The translations under genes and the position numbers were made by a program. Shown piece by piece: positions 53,219-61,676 of a stretch of 64,000 nucleotides of DNA. Under the pieces are notes generated by a model. It did not search any database. It was not told the DNA's origin and saw nothing but the letters and a program-made list of their open reading frames with translations. Numbering within the stretch: the stretch's first letter is position 1; each line of letters begins with the position of its first letter. Source of the stretch: Streptomyces sp. HM190 (lineage in GTDB: Bacteria; Actinomycetota; Actinomycetes; Streptomycetales; Streptomycetaceae); the NCBI RefSeq assembly GCF_009857135.1, contig NZ_CP047318.1:6510001-6574000 (forward strand). The letters run 5' to 3'.

Positions 53219-53986
53219 GTGACGTCGCTCGACAAGCCGACGGAGGACGCCGCCCGCGGCGCCCAGGACACGACCGGTGTCCAGGTCGACCCCCAGGACT
53301 CCAGGGCGGTGACCGAGGCCGCGCTGTTCGAGGCCTTCGGCGGGGTGCGGGGCATGGTCGAGACCGTGCTGCCCGGCCTTCTCTTCGTCACCATCTACAC
53401 GATCAACAAGGACCTGCACTCGTCGGCCCTCGCGGCCCTCGGTGTCTCCCTGCTGCTGGTCGTGGTGCGACTGGTCAGGAAGGACACCGTCAAGCACGCC
53501 TTCAGCGGTGTCTTCGGCGTCGCCTTCGGCGTGGTCTTCGCGATGATGACCGGCAACGCGAAGGACTTCTACCTGCCGGGCATGCTCTACACGCTCGGCA
53601 TGGGCCTCACGTACATCGTCACCACGCTCGCGGGCGTGCCGCTGATGGGCCTGATGCTCGGGCCGGTGTTCAAGGAGAACCTCTCCTGGCGGACCCGCAA
53701 CCCCGGCCGCAAGAAGGCCTACGCGAAGGCCAGCTACGCCTGGGGCGCGATCCTGCTCGGCAAGTGCGCCATCCTCTTCCCGCTGTACTGGTGGGCCGAC
53801 ACCGAGCAGCTCGGCTGGGTGCTCGTCGCGCTGAAGATCCCGCCGTTCCTGCTGGCCGTCTGGCTGACCTGGGTGTTCCTGGCCAAGGCGCCGGCGCCGA
53901 TCGACGTGTTCGCGGAGATGGAGGCGGCCGAGCAGGCCGAGAAGGAGCGCAAGGCCGCCGAGCGTGCGGCCGCCACGGGCGACTGA
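53219..53986 (+). CDS. DUF3159 family membrane protein
   Basis: A 255-residue integral membrane protein with five or six hydrophobic segments between residues 45 and 225. FEAFGGVRGMVETVLPGLLF and FKENLSWRTRNPGRKKAYAK are conserved in DUF3159. Function unknown; some relatives resemble intracellular septation or transport proteins. GTG 53219 is 3 bp after the OB-fold gene. The C-terminus is a charged coiled-coil-like tail. A strong palindromic terminator lies 58 bp downstream. Confidence 0.9.
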   Translation: MTSLDKPTEDAARGAQDTTGVQVDPQDSRAVTEAALFEAFGGVRGMVETVLPGLLFVTIYTINKDLHSSALAALGVSLLLVVVRLVRKDTVKHAFSGVFGVAFGVVFAMMTGNAKDFYLPGMLYTLGMGLTYIVTTLAGVPLMGLMLGPVFKENLSWRTRNPGRKKAYAKASYAWGAILLGKCAILFPLYWWADTEQLGWVLVALKIPPFLLAVWLTWVFLAKAPAPIDVFAEMEAAEQAEKERKAAERAAATGD

Positions 53987-54044
53987 ACCAGCGACGAGGC
54001 CGGCGGCCGGCTCACGGGCCACGGGACGTCGGCCGGAGCACGTA

Positions 54045-54080
54045 CGAAGGGGCGCCCGGAGATCTCCGGGCGCCCCTTCG
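54045..54080. terminator. perfect 36-bp palindromic bidirectional terminator
   Basis: 54045-54062 and 54063-54080 are exact inverted complements (CGAAGGGGCGCCC... / ...GGGCGCCCCTTCG) with no spacer, between the convergent DUF3159 and trkA-like genes. Confidence 0.93.
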
Positions 54081-54094
54081 TCGTGTCCGCCGGG

Positions 54095-54772
54095 TCAGCT
54101 CGTCGCGTCCTCGCGGCGCACCGACAGCAGATCCTCCAACTGCTCCTCGCGGGCCTGGGCGGCGACGAACAGGAGTTCGTCACCGGCTTCGAGGGAGTCC
54201 TCCTGGGTCGGGGTGAGGACCCGGGTGCCCCGGATGATCGTGACCAGGGACGTGTCCTCCGGCCACTCGACCTCGCCGACCTGTGTGCCGGCGAGCGCCG
54301 ACTCCGGCGGGAGGGTCAGCTCGACCAGGTTGGCGTCACCGTGGCTGAAGCGGAGCAGGCGCACCAGGTCGCCGACGCTGACCGCCTCCTCGACCAGGGC
54401 CGACATCAGCCGCGGCGTCGACACGGCGACGTCCACACCCCACGACTCGTTGAACAGCCACTCGTTCTTCGGGTTGTTGACGCGGGCGACGACCCGCGGC
54501 ACGCCGTACTCCGTCTTCGCCAGCAGCGAGACGACCAGGTTGACCTTGTCGTCGCCGGTCGCGGCGATCACCACGTTGCAGCGCTGCAGCGCGGCCTCGT
54601 CCAGCGAGGTGAGCTCGCAGGCGTCGGCCAGCAGCCACTCGGCCATGGGGACGCGCTCGACCGAGATCGCGGTCGGCGCCTTGTCGATGAGCAGGATCTC
54701 GTGGCCGTTCTCCAGCAGTTCGCCCGCGATCGAGCGGCCCACCGCACCGGCTCCGGCAATGGCGACCCTCAT
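54095..54772 (-). CDS. TrkA-type potassium uptake regulatory protein (second of pair)
   Basis: A 225-residue RCK protein: TrkA-N Rossmann domain with GAGAVGRSIAGELLENGHE binding NAD(H) or ATP, and a TrkA-C domain (about 140-220). Such proteins gate TrkH/KtrB K+ channels from the cytoplasm. Its ATG overlaps the stop of the upstream trkA-like gene at one base, so both are made together and may form a hetero-oligomer. An APC-family permease gene, not a TrkH gene, is the neighbour. Confidence 0.93.
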   Translation of the reverse strand: MRVAIAGAGAVGRSIAGELLENGHEILLIDKAPTAISVERVPMAEWLLADACELTSLDEAALQRCNVVIAATGDDKVNLVVSLLAKTEYGVPRVVARVNNPKNEWLFNESWGVDVAVSTPRLMSALVEEAVSVGDLVRLLRFSHGDANLVELTLPPESALAGTQVGEVEWPEDTSLVTIIRGTRVLTPTQEDSLEAGDELLFVAAQAREEQLEDLLSVRREDATS

Positions 54773-55443
54773 CAGTGACCGCCCTCCTCGTCGGGACCCT
54801 CGGCGAAGGAGGCCTCGACCTTCTCGACGTCGTCCGTACGCATCATCACGTGCACCAGGTCGCCCTCCTGCAGCACCGTCTGCGAGGTGGGCAGGATGGC
54901 CTCACCCAGGCGGGTGAGGAACGCGACGCGGACGCCCGTCTCCTCCTGCATCTTGCTGATCTTGTGGCCGACCCAGGTCGAGGAGGCGTGCACCTCGGCG
55001 AGCTGGACGCCCCCGGTGGGGTCGCGCCACAGCGGTTCGGACCCGGCGGGCAGCAGCCGGCGAAGCATCTGGTCGGCCGTCCAGCGGACCGTGGCGACCG
55101 TGGGGATGCCCAGCCGCTGGTAGACCTCGGCGCGGCGGGGGTCGTAGATCCTCGCCGCCACGTTCTCGATGCCGAACATCTCGCGGGCGACGCGGGCGGC
55201 GATGATGTTCGAGTTGTCGCCGCTGGAGACGGCGGCGAACGCGCCCGCCTCCTCGATGCCCGCCTCACGGAGGGTGTCGCGGTCGAAGCCGACACCCGTG
55301 ACACGGCGGCCACCGAATCCCGAGCCCAGACGACGGAAGGCCGTGGGGTCCAGGTCGATCACGGCGACCGTGTGCCCCTGTTGCTCCAGGGTCTGGGCGA
55401 GGGTCGACCCCACTCGCCCGCAGCCCATGATGACGATGTGCAC
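54772..55443 (-). CDS. TrkA-type potassium uptake regulatory protein (first of pair)
   Basis: A 223-residue RCK protein. The nucleotide-binding loop reads MGCGRVGSTLAQTLEQQGH and the ribose-binding acidic residue follows (VIDLDPTAF). A TrkA-C domain ends the protein. First gene of the trkA-like pair. ATG 55443 follows GGAAGG. About 120 bp upstream, in the same direction, a 36-codon membrane-peptide gene ends, so all three may be one transcript. Confidence 0.93.
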   Translation of the reverse strand: MHIVIMGCGRVGSTLAQTLEQQGHTVAVIDLDPTAFRRLGSGFGGRRVTGVGFDRDTLREAGIEEAGAFAAVSSGDNSNIIAARVAREMFGIENVAARIYDPRRAEVYQRLGIPTVATVRWTADQMLRRLLPAGSEPLWRDPTGGVQLAEVHASSTWVGHKISKMQEETGVRVAFLTRLGEAILPTSQTVLQEGDLVHVMMRTDDVEKVEASFAEGPDEEGGH

Positions 55444-55560
55444 GACCGTCCTTCCGGTGTCAATAGCTGGTGTTCAGCCGAAACGGCAAAAACAGGGTCT
55501 CAGACCGTGGCCCAAGCTACACACGCGCGGTCCGCCAAGGGCACCCCCGTGCAGCACCCG

Positions 55561-55671
55561 TCAGGTGGGGGAGCGGCGACGGCTGATCCGGCGGATGCTG
55601 ATCATCGTCAGGACACCGAGGCCGACGAGTGACACGAGTGCGCCGATCAGCTCCGCGGTCGCGGCCTGCAT
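55561..55671 (-). CDS. 36-residue single-span membrane peptide
   Basis: A short ORF below usual length cut-offs. GGAGG stands 4 nt before ATG 55671. The product has a polar start MQAATAELIG, a hydrophobic span ALVSLVGLGVLTMISI and a basic tail RRISRRRSPT: a typical single-pass peptide with inside-positive C-terminus. Codon third positions are almost all G or C. It lies upstream of the trkA-like pair in the same direction. Perhaps a small subunit of a K+ system, by analogy with KdpF or KtrC-like peptides; this is inference only. Confidence 0.75.
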   Translation of the reverse strand: MQAATAELIGALVSLVGLGVLTMISIRRISRRRSPT

Positions 55672-55841
55672 GGGGCCTCCAGAGAGGGGGGTGGGAGGGG
55701 ATTCGTCATATGGACGTCAAGACGCACCCATTAGGCCTGAGGATGCGTCACGTGACGCATCTCGCAGTGACGGCCGGGGAGATTTCACCCTGGGGCCCGC
55801 CGGGATTTCACCCGGATGTGCCCAGAACCGGCCGGGGCGCT

Positions 55842-55847
55842 TACGAT
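55842..55847 (+). promoter_or_regulatory. -10 hexamer of a probable leaderless transcript (APC permease gene)
   Basis: TACGAT, then CCTCTGC, then GTG at 55855. No ribosome binding site. Confidence 0.55.
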
Positions 55848-55854
55848 CCTCTGC

Positions 55855-57927
55855 GTGTCCAAACTGACCGACCTGCCCAAACGGATTCTGATCGGGCGCG
55901 CCCTGCGCAGCGACCGGCTCGGCGAAACGCTCCTGCCGAAGCGCATCGCACTTCCCGTCTTCGCCTCCGACCCGCTCTCTTCCGTGGCGTACGCACCCGG
56001 TGAGGTCCTGCTGGTCCTCTCCATCGCGGGCGTGTCGGCCTACCACTTCAGCCCTTGGATCGCCCTCGCCGTCGTCGTGCTGATGTTCACCGTGGTGGCG
56101 TCGTACCGGCAGAACGTCCACGCCTATCCGAGCGGTGGCGGCGACTACGAGGTGGCCAACACCAACCTCGGTCCCAAGGCCGGTCTCACCGTCGCCAGCG
56201 CGCTCCTCGTCGACTACGTCCTCACCGTCGCCGTGTCGATCTCCTCCGGCGTGGAGAACCTCGGCTCGGCCATCCCCTTCTTCGTCGAGCACAAGGTGCT
56301 GTGCGCGGTCGGCATCATCGTGCTGCTGACGCTGATGAACCTGCGCGGGGTGAAGGAGTCCGGCAAGCTCTTCGCGATCCCGACGTACGTCTTCGTCTTC
56401 GGTGTCTTCGCGATGATCGCCTGGGGCGCCTTCCGCGGGCTGGTCCTGGACGAGACGATGCGGGCACCCACCGCCGACCTGGAGATCAAGCCGGAGCACC
56501 AGGGGCTCGCCGGCTTCGCGCTGGTCTTCCTGCTGCTGCGCGCCTTCTCCTCCGGCTGCGCCGCGCTGACCGGCGTCGAGGCGATCTCCAACGGTGTCCC
56601 CGCCTTCCGCAAGCCCAAGTCGAAGAACGCGGCCACCACACTCGCCGCGATGGGCCTGCTCGCCGTCACCATGTTCTGCGGCATCATCGGCCTCGCCATG
56701 GCCACCGACGTACGGATGGCCGAGAACCCGGCGGTCGACCTCGTGCGCGACGGCACGCCGGTCGGCGACTCCTACGTCCAGAACCCGGTGATCTCGCAGG
56801 TCGCGGCCGCCGTCTTCGGCGACGGGACCTTCTTCTTCGTCGTGCTGGCCGCCGCCACCGCCCTGGTCCTCTTCCTGGCCGCGAACACCGCCTACAACGG
56901 CTTCCCGCTGCTCGGCTCGATCCTCGCCCAGGACCGCTACCTGCCGCGCCAGCTGCACACCCGCGGCGACCGGCTCGCCTTCTCCAACGGCATCGTGCTC
57001 CTCGCGGGCGCCGCCGGACTGCTGGTGTGGATCTACGGGGCCGACTCGACCCGTCTGATCCAGCTGTACATCGTGGGTGTGTTCGTCTCCTTCACGCTGA
57101 GCCAGACAGGCATGGTCCGGCACTGGAACCGCCATCTGCGCACCGAGAAGGACCAGGCCAAGCGGCGCCACATGGTCCGTTCGCGGGCCATCAACGCCTT
57201 CGGTGCCTTCTTCACCGGGCTCGTCCTGATCGTCGTCCTCTTCACCAAGTTCACGCACGGCGCCTGGGTCGCCCTGCTCGGCATGGTGATCTTCTACGCG
57301 ACGATGACCGCGATCCGCAGGCACTACGACCGGGTCGCCGCGGAGATCGCCGCCCCCGACGGCCCCAGCGACGACGTCGTACGGCCCTCCAGGGTCCACT
57401 CCGTGGTGCTGATCTCCAAGATCCACCGCCCGACCCTGCGCGCCCTCGCCTACGCCAAGCTGATGCGCTCGCACACCCTGGAGGCACTCAGCGTCAACGT
57501 CGACCCGACCGAGACCAAGGCGCTCCAGGAGGAGTGGAACCGGCGCGGCATCGACGTACCGCTGAAGGTCCTCGACTCGCCGTACCGGGAGGTCACCCGG
57601 CCGGTCATCGAGTACGTCAAGGGGCTGCGCAAGGAGTCCCCGCGCGACGCGGTGTCGGTCATCATCCCCGAGTACGTGGTCGGCCACTGGTACGAGCACC
57701 TGCTGCACAACCAGAGCGCGCTCCGGCTCAAGGGACGGCTGCTGTTCACGCCGGGTGTCATGGTGACCTCCGTGCCGTACCAGCTGGAGTCCTCCGAGGT
57801 CGCCAAGCGGCGCGCCCGCAAGCGGCAGGAGTGGAACGCGCCGGGTTCGGTGCGGCGTGGTCCGGCGCAGGACCGGTCCGGGACGGCGGCGCAGGAGTCC
57901 CAGGAGTCCTCCGCCAAGCACGGCTGA
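55855..57927 (+). CDS. APC superfamily permease with cytoplasmic C-terminal domain
   Basis: A 690-residue protein: 12 transmembrane segments up to about residue 475 (FASDPLSSVAYAPGEVLLVL, YPSGGGDYEVANTNLG, GVEAISNGVPAFRKPKSKNA) and a cytoplasmic domain of about 170 residues resembling a universal-stress-like fold. The group includes KimA/YdaO-type K+ importers; the adjacent TrkA regulators support potassium transport, though amino-acid transport cannot be excluded. The C-terminal tail is rich in Gln and Ser. GTG 55855 is chosen on the -10 box 7 nt upstream and on the start VSKLTDLPKR. Confidence 0.9.
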   Translation: MSKLTDLPKRILIGRALRSDRLGETLLPKRIALPVFASDPLSSVAYAPGEVLLVLSIAGVSAYHFSPWIALAVVVLMFTVVASYRQNVHAYPSGGGDYEVANTNLGPKAGLTVASALLVDYVLTVAVSISSGVENLGSAIPFFVEHKVLCAVGIIVLLTLMNLRGVKESGKLFAIPTYVFVFGVFAMIAWGAFRGLVLDETMRAPTADLEIKPEHQGLAGFALVFLLLRAFSSGCAALTGVEAISNGVPAFRKPKSKNAATTLAAMGLLAVTMFCGIIGLAMATDVRMAENPAVDLVRDGTPVGDSYVQNPVISQVAAAVFGDGTFFFVVLAAATALVLFLAANTAYNGFPLLGSILAQDRYLPRQLHTRGDRLAFSNGIVLLAGAAGLLVWIYGADSTRLIQLYIVGVFVSFTLSQTGMVRHWNRHLRTEKDQAKRRHMVRSRAINAFGAFFTGLVLIVVLFTKFTHGAWVALLGMVIFYATMTAIRRHYDRVAAEIAAPDGPSDDVVRPSRVHSVVLISKIHRPTLRALAYAKLMRSHTLEALSVNVDPTETKALQEEWNRRGIDVPLKVLDSPYREVTRPVIEYVKGLRKESPRDAVSVIIPEYVVGHWYEHLLHNQSALRLKGRLLFTPGVMVTSVPYQLESSEVAKRRARKRQEWNAPGSVRRGPAQDRSGTAAQESQESSAKHG

Positions 57928-57934
57928 GTCAGCG

Positions 57935-57965
57935 AGCGGTGTCCCCGCGAGGGCGGGGCGCCGCT
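57935..57965 (+). terminator. terminator of the permease gene
   Basis: AGCGGTGTCCC (57935-57945) pairs with GGGGCGCCGCT (57955-57965) including two wobbles; 9-nt loop. Confidence 0.55.
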
Positions 57966-58055
57966 CCTGTGGTCGGCGGCCGGACGGCACCCACGTAGAC
58001 TGGTGGGCTGTTGTCCGGCCGTTGTCGCTTCCCTCTCTCCTGGAGTCACCCCGCC

Positions 58056-59384
58056 ATGCAGGCAGAACCGAAGAAATCACTGGTGGGGGAGGAGTACGAG
58101 GTCGAGGTCGGCCCCGTCGCCCATGGCGGCCACTGCATCGCCCGTACGGCTCAGGGCCAGGTCCTCTTCGTCCGGCACACGCTGCCCGGTGAGCGCGTCG
58201 TGGCCCGGGTGACCGAGGGCGAGGAGGGCGCGCGCTTCCTGAGAGCCGACGCCGTCGAGGTGCTCGACGCGGCCAAGGACCGCATCGAGGCCCCCTGCCC
58301 CTACGCCGGCCCCGGCCGGTGCGGCGGCTGCGACTGGCAGCACGTCAAGCCGGGTGCCCAGCGCCGCTTCAAGGGCGAGGTCCTCGCCGAGCAGTTGCGG
58401 CGGCTCGCGGGCCTCACGCCCGAGGAGGCGGGCTGGGACGGCACGGTGATGCCGGCCGAGGGCGACAAGGTCCCGGCGGGCGAGGTCCCGGCATGGCGGA
58501 CGCGAGTGCAGTACGCGGTGGACGCCTCGGGGCGCGCGGGTCTGCGCCGCCACCGCTCCCACGAGGTCGAGCCGATCGACCACTGCATGATCGCGGCGCC
58601 GGGCGTCAGCGAGCTGGGCATCGAGAAGCGGGACTGGACCGGCATGGAGTCGGTCGACGCGATCGCGGCGACGGGTTCGCAGGACCGTCAGGTGATCCTC
58701 ACGCCGAAGCCCGGGGCGCGCCTGCCGATCGTGGAGCTGGACAAGCCGGTGTCGGTGATGCGGGTCGGGGAGAAGGACGGGGGCGTGCACCGCGTCCACG
58801 GGCGCCCCTTCGTCCGTGAGCGCGCCGACGGCCGCACGTACCGGGTCGGCAGCGGCGGCTTCTGGCAGGTCCACCCCAAGGCCGCGGACACCCTCGTCAA
58901 GGCCGTCATGCAGGGCCTGCTGCCCCGCAAGGGCGACACCGCGCTCGACCTGTACTGCGGGGCGGGCCTCTTCGCGGGCGCCCTCGCGGACCGGGTCGGC
59001 GAGAAGGGGGCCGTTCTCGGCATCGAGTCCGGGAAGCGGGCGGTCGAGGACGCGCGGCACAACCTCGCCGAGTTCGATCGCGTGCGGATCGAGCAGGGCA
59101 AGGTCGAGGCGGTGCTGCCGCGCACCGGGATCACCGAGGTCGACCTCGTCGTCCTGGACCCGCCCCGCGCGGGCGCGGGCCGCAGGACGGTGGAGCACCT
59201 GTCCACGCTGGGCGCCCGCCGCATCGCGTACGTCGCCTGCGACCCGGCGGCGCTGGCGCGCGACCTCGGCTACTTCCGCGAGGGGGGATACCGGGTGCGG
59301 ATGCTGAGGGCGTTCGATCTGTTTCCGATGACGTCGCACGTGGAGTGTGTGGCGATACTCGAACCGGCGGGAAAGGGTTCCTGA
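58056..59384 (+). CDS. 23S rRNA/tRNA uracil-C5 methyltransferase family protein (TrmA/RlmD type)
   Basis: A 442-residue SAM-dependent RNA methyltransferase. An N-terminal TRAM domain (EEYEVEVGPVAHGGHCIAR) is followed by cysteines CPYAGPGRCGGCDWQH for a [4Fe-4S] cluster, then the SAM motif LDLYCGAGLFAGAL, DPPRAGAGR, and the catalytic loop VACDPAALARDLGYF. It methylates a uridine in rRNA or tRNA. CTGGAG precedes ATG 58056 and TAGACT at 57997-58002 is a likely -10. It is the last clearly core gene in the window. Confidence 0.95.
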   Translation: MQAEPKKSLVGEEYEVEVGPVAHGGHCIARTAQGQVLFVRHTLPGERVVARVTEGEEGARFLRADAVEVLDAAKDRIEAPCPYAGPGRCGGCDWQHVKPGAQRRFKGEVLAEQLRRLAGLTPEEAGWDGTVMPAEGDKVPAGEVPAWRTRVQYAVDASGRAGLRRHRSHEVEPIDHCMIAAPGVSELGIEKRDWTGMESVDAIAATGSQDRQVILTPKPGARLPIVELDKPVSVMRVGEKDGGVHRVHGRPFVRERADGRTYRVGSGGFWQVHPKAADTLVKAVMQGLLPRKGDTALDLYCGAGLFAGALADRVGEKGAVLGIESGKRAVEDARHNLAEFDRVRIEQGKVEAVLPRTGITEVDLVVLDPPRAGAGRRTVEHLSTLGARRIAYVACDPAALARDLGYFREGGYRVRMLRAFDLFPMTSHVECVAILEPAGKGS

Positions 59385-59628
59385 CCTGGTCTTTTTGTGC
59401 CCGGGAGGGTTCCTCGACCTGTTTCCCTCCGTGTAGCGGTTCGAGCGGACGGATCGATCTCTGAGAACTCCCTGACCTGCGAATCAAAAGCGAGGAGTCT
59501 GCATCGGCGACGCTTTCAGAGACTCTTTCGGAGATTCTTGACGCTCGGACGACGCTCGAAGCGGAAGTCCTGGGGCTGCCCAGGGGCTACTGGGCAGGCT
59601 GGGTCGAAGCGGAGGACGTCGGACACGC

Positions 59629-59766
59629 TCAGAGCCAGTCCTGGCTGCCGAAAGTGCGCGCCAGGAACCGCTCACGTTCTTCCGCGTCCGTGTAGGCCGC
59701 GATCTCCATCGAGGTGCCCACGAGGCGGGGCGTGACGGGCTGCGGATCGTCCATCACGGTGGCCAT
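59629..59766 (-). CDS. 45-residue orphan ORF
   Basis: Minus-strand ORF with GC-rich third positions and AGGAAC before ATG 59766. The product begins MATVMDDPQPVTPRLVG and ends ARTFGSQDWL; it is acidic and has no signal peptide or membrane span. Not recognised. It could be a real small protein or the surviving end of a larger decayed gene, given the fragments around it. Confidence 0.45.
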   Translation of the reverse strand: MATVMDDPQPVTPRLVGTSMEIAAYTDAEERERFLARTFGSQDWL

Positions 59767-59777
59767 CACTGAAGTTC

Positions 59778-59908
59778 CTGCTCGGCGGCGCGCGCCCTCT
59801 TCGGCATCGCGTCGGCGGGCGCTACGTTCGCCACCAGCCCGGAGCTCCTCATCGCCTCCCGTGGGCTGACGGGACTCGCGGCGCGACGCTGCTGCCTTCC
59901 GGCAGGTG
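59778..59908 (+). pseudogene. fragment of an MFS drug-exporter-like gene
   Basis: Reading LLGGARALFGIASAGATFAT followed by SPELLIASRGLTGLA resembles TM3-TM4 of 14-span MFS exporters (EmrB/QacA type), and a neighbouring frame continues GATLLPSG-like, the next family motif. There is no start, and the rest of the gene is absent. About 40 codons of remnant with one frameshift near 59880. Confidence 0.4.
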
Positions 59909-60316
59909 GGTCCGTAGGGATTCCGGCGCCCGAGGAAGGGCTTCAGCCCGTCGGCTCGCGGTTCTGGGATGCGATGCAGCAGGGGTGAGTGGGCCGAGGC
60001 GCTCCACGGCCGGACCGGTGCGGTCAGTGCCCGAACTGGAGACGTGTCGGCTCTTCAAGGACCCTGCCGTCGAAGTCCGCAAGTCGTGCGGCCACCGTCG
60101 CGACAGCGAAGCGCGTGGGGAGAGGGCGGCTGAGAACTTTAGGCCGCTGACGGCGCGGGTCGAGGAAAGGGATCCCATGGATGGAGTAGATGAGGCTCCG
60201 TTCTCCGGCGGTACGTCCCGGACCCCGAGAACAGTACGTTCGCGCAGGACCTTCGCGAATCGCAGGGTAACCGCCCGGAGACCGGCTGGGCCGGTGGATG
60301 GACGAGGACACGTAGG
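59909..60316. other. non-coding or degraded stretch in the accessory region
   Basis: No intact gene. A minus-strand piece ending at 60024 reads RFAVATVAARLADFDGRVLE and could be a further gene fragment, but third-position bias is weak and I do not recognise it. Confidence 0.35.
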
Positions 60317-60979
60317 AATGCGGACAGTGATCAGTCGTAGGCTGGTGCGCGTTGGACTTCTTGCCCCGGTCGTGACCGGCTTGTTGTGTCTAGGCGCCAC
60401 CAATTGTGGTGGGGGCGGAGACGGGAAGGCTGTGGCAGGGACGCAAGTGTGCGGTGGCGACGGCGTGTCCATCCAGGCGTCCAAGGTGCTGAAGGTGATC
60501 ACGGGGTTGTCGCGGTTCAGGACGACGGCGGAGAAGCCGACCCTCGCGCGGGCCGCGACGGACCTTGTCGAGGCGCTTTCGGCCGACACCAGTGGGCGCG
60601 ACGACGTCTGCCGCATCTACACGGCCGACGGTACGCCGGATTGCGCGATCCGAGTCACTTGAGGGCTGTGTGGCGGCCCCCGACGGGAAGTCCGCCCCAG
60701 ATTTCACCGTGCTGAAGATGGGGGAGCGCACCCCGGCGGCGGCGAACAGGGAGTCGGTCCGGTTCGCGTGCCGGAGCGGCAAGTTCCCCAACTCGACGAA
60801 TGCGGCTCACGTCGCCATCGGCGAGCTGGGGCATGCCGACGGAGCCCGGGGGCGACATCGATGCGTTGAAGGACGCCTATGCGACCGTGGCCCACTCCTT
60901 CTCGCTGGCCATGGCCAGGGAACTGCGCTGCGAGAAGAACGGCGGGCTCGCGGCGAAGCCCGTGCTGGATCCCGCGTAG
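60317..60979 (+). pseudogene. frameshifted lipoprotein-like gene
   Basis: Three segments join into one protein of about 220 residues. Frame 1 from ATG 60317 gives MRTVISRRLVRVGLLAPVV, a lipobox-like LGATNC, and runs to a stop at 60661. The next frame continues LEGCVAAPDGKSAPDFTVLK to about 60830. The first frame then resumes MPTEPGGDIDALKDAYATVA and ends RPVLDPA-like (KPVLDPA) at the TAG 60977-60979. Two compensating single-base indels near 60658 and 60828 are inferred. The pattern matches Streptomyces lipoproteins of unknown function. If only the first part is made it is a 114-residue truncated product. Confidence 0.7.
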
Positions 60980-61676
60980 CCGCCGGCGCTCCAAGGGGCC
61001 GTGCCCGGCTCCCCGTAACGGACGGTGCGGGGAGCTCTCCTGGCTGTTGGAGCAGGCCACCGAATCTGGTGAGCCGACCTCGGGGTAAGGCATCGCGTGT
61101 GTCCAGTGCCTGCAGCGGCCCGCCTGTCTGGAAGCGCCCCGGGGTCCACTCACCCGTCGTCCGCCACCCAGTCGCTGATGAGTGCCCAAGCTGCGGTTGC
61201 CTTCGCGGCTGGAGGCCGCGGTGGTCTCCGTGCTGCTGCACCACGTGCTGTGTGAAGACGCGTGATGTGTGCGCAACTGCGCGGAGAGGGAGGCGATCCC
61301 CTTGCATCGCAGCCACGCACACGTCGCGTCCTGAGTCGCGGATTGCTTGAACCCTCCTCTGGCCGGAGGCGGTTGATGGTGTCCTTGGGTCATGAATGAA
61401 TAGAAGGCGGCGTTCCGGGGCCATGCAGGGCCCTGGGAAATCACCGCAGCCGTGGTACATAGCGTGATCATCTCGGCGTCCGCGGTGACGGCGCTGGGGA
61501 GCCTGGGAGGCGCAAATGGCGTCTCTGGGGTGAGAGACGAGGGAGACGCCTTCAGGGTGGTCTCCACCCGCCTGTTCGAGGAACTGGGGGGCGTGGAGGC
61601 GGCCCGCAGGGCGTCCCCGTAGACGAAGGCCCGCACCCTGACCCTTCCGTTCCAGTGGTCGTCGCAACACCCCAGC
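60980..61676. other. degraded accessory stretch
   Basis: No intact gene apart from the doubtful ORF at 61452. Overlapping frames on both strands are shadows with poor third-position bias. No transposase remnant, inverted repeat or tRNA-like sequence was recognised. Confidence 0.4.
61452..61622 (+). CDS. doubtful 56-residue ORF or gene fragment
   Basis: A frame open from 61404 to the TAG at 61620-61622; GTG 61452 is the only start-like codon with reasonable context, and it has no clear ribosome binding site. The product is hydrophobic at first (VVHSVIISASAVTALGSLGG) and ends FRVVSTRLFEELGGVEAARR. The last 30 codons have good third-position bias. Probably the end of a decayed gene. Confidence 0.25.
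   Translation: MVHSVIISASAVTALGSLGGANGVSGVRDEGDAFRVVSTRLFEELGGVEAARRASP

Noticed and set aside
60024..60110. Minus-strand fragment reading RFAVATVAARLADF
   Set aside because: Third-position bias is weak and no start or family can be identified; mentioned only in the gap description.
60980..61676. Search for an insertion sequence or attachment site explaining the accessory region
   Set aside because: No transposase-like frame, terminal inverted repeats or tRNA gene could be found on either strand.
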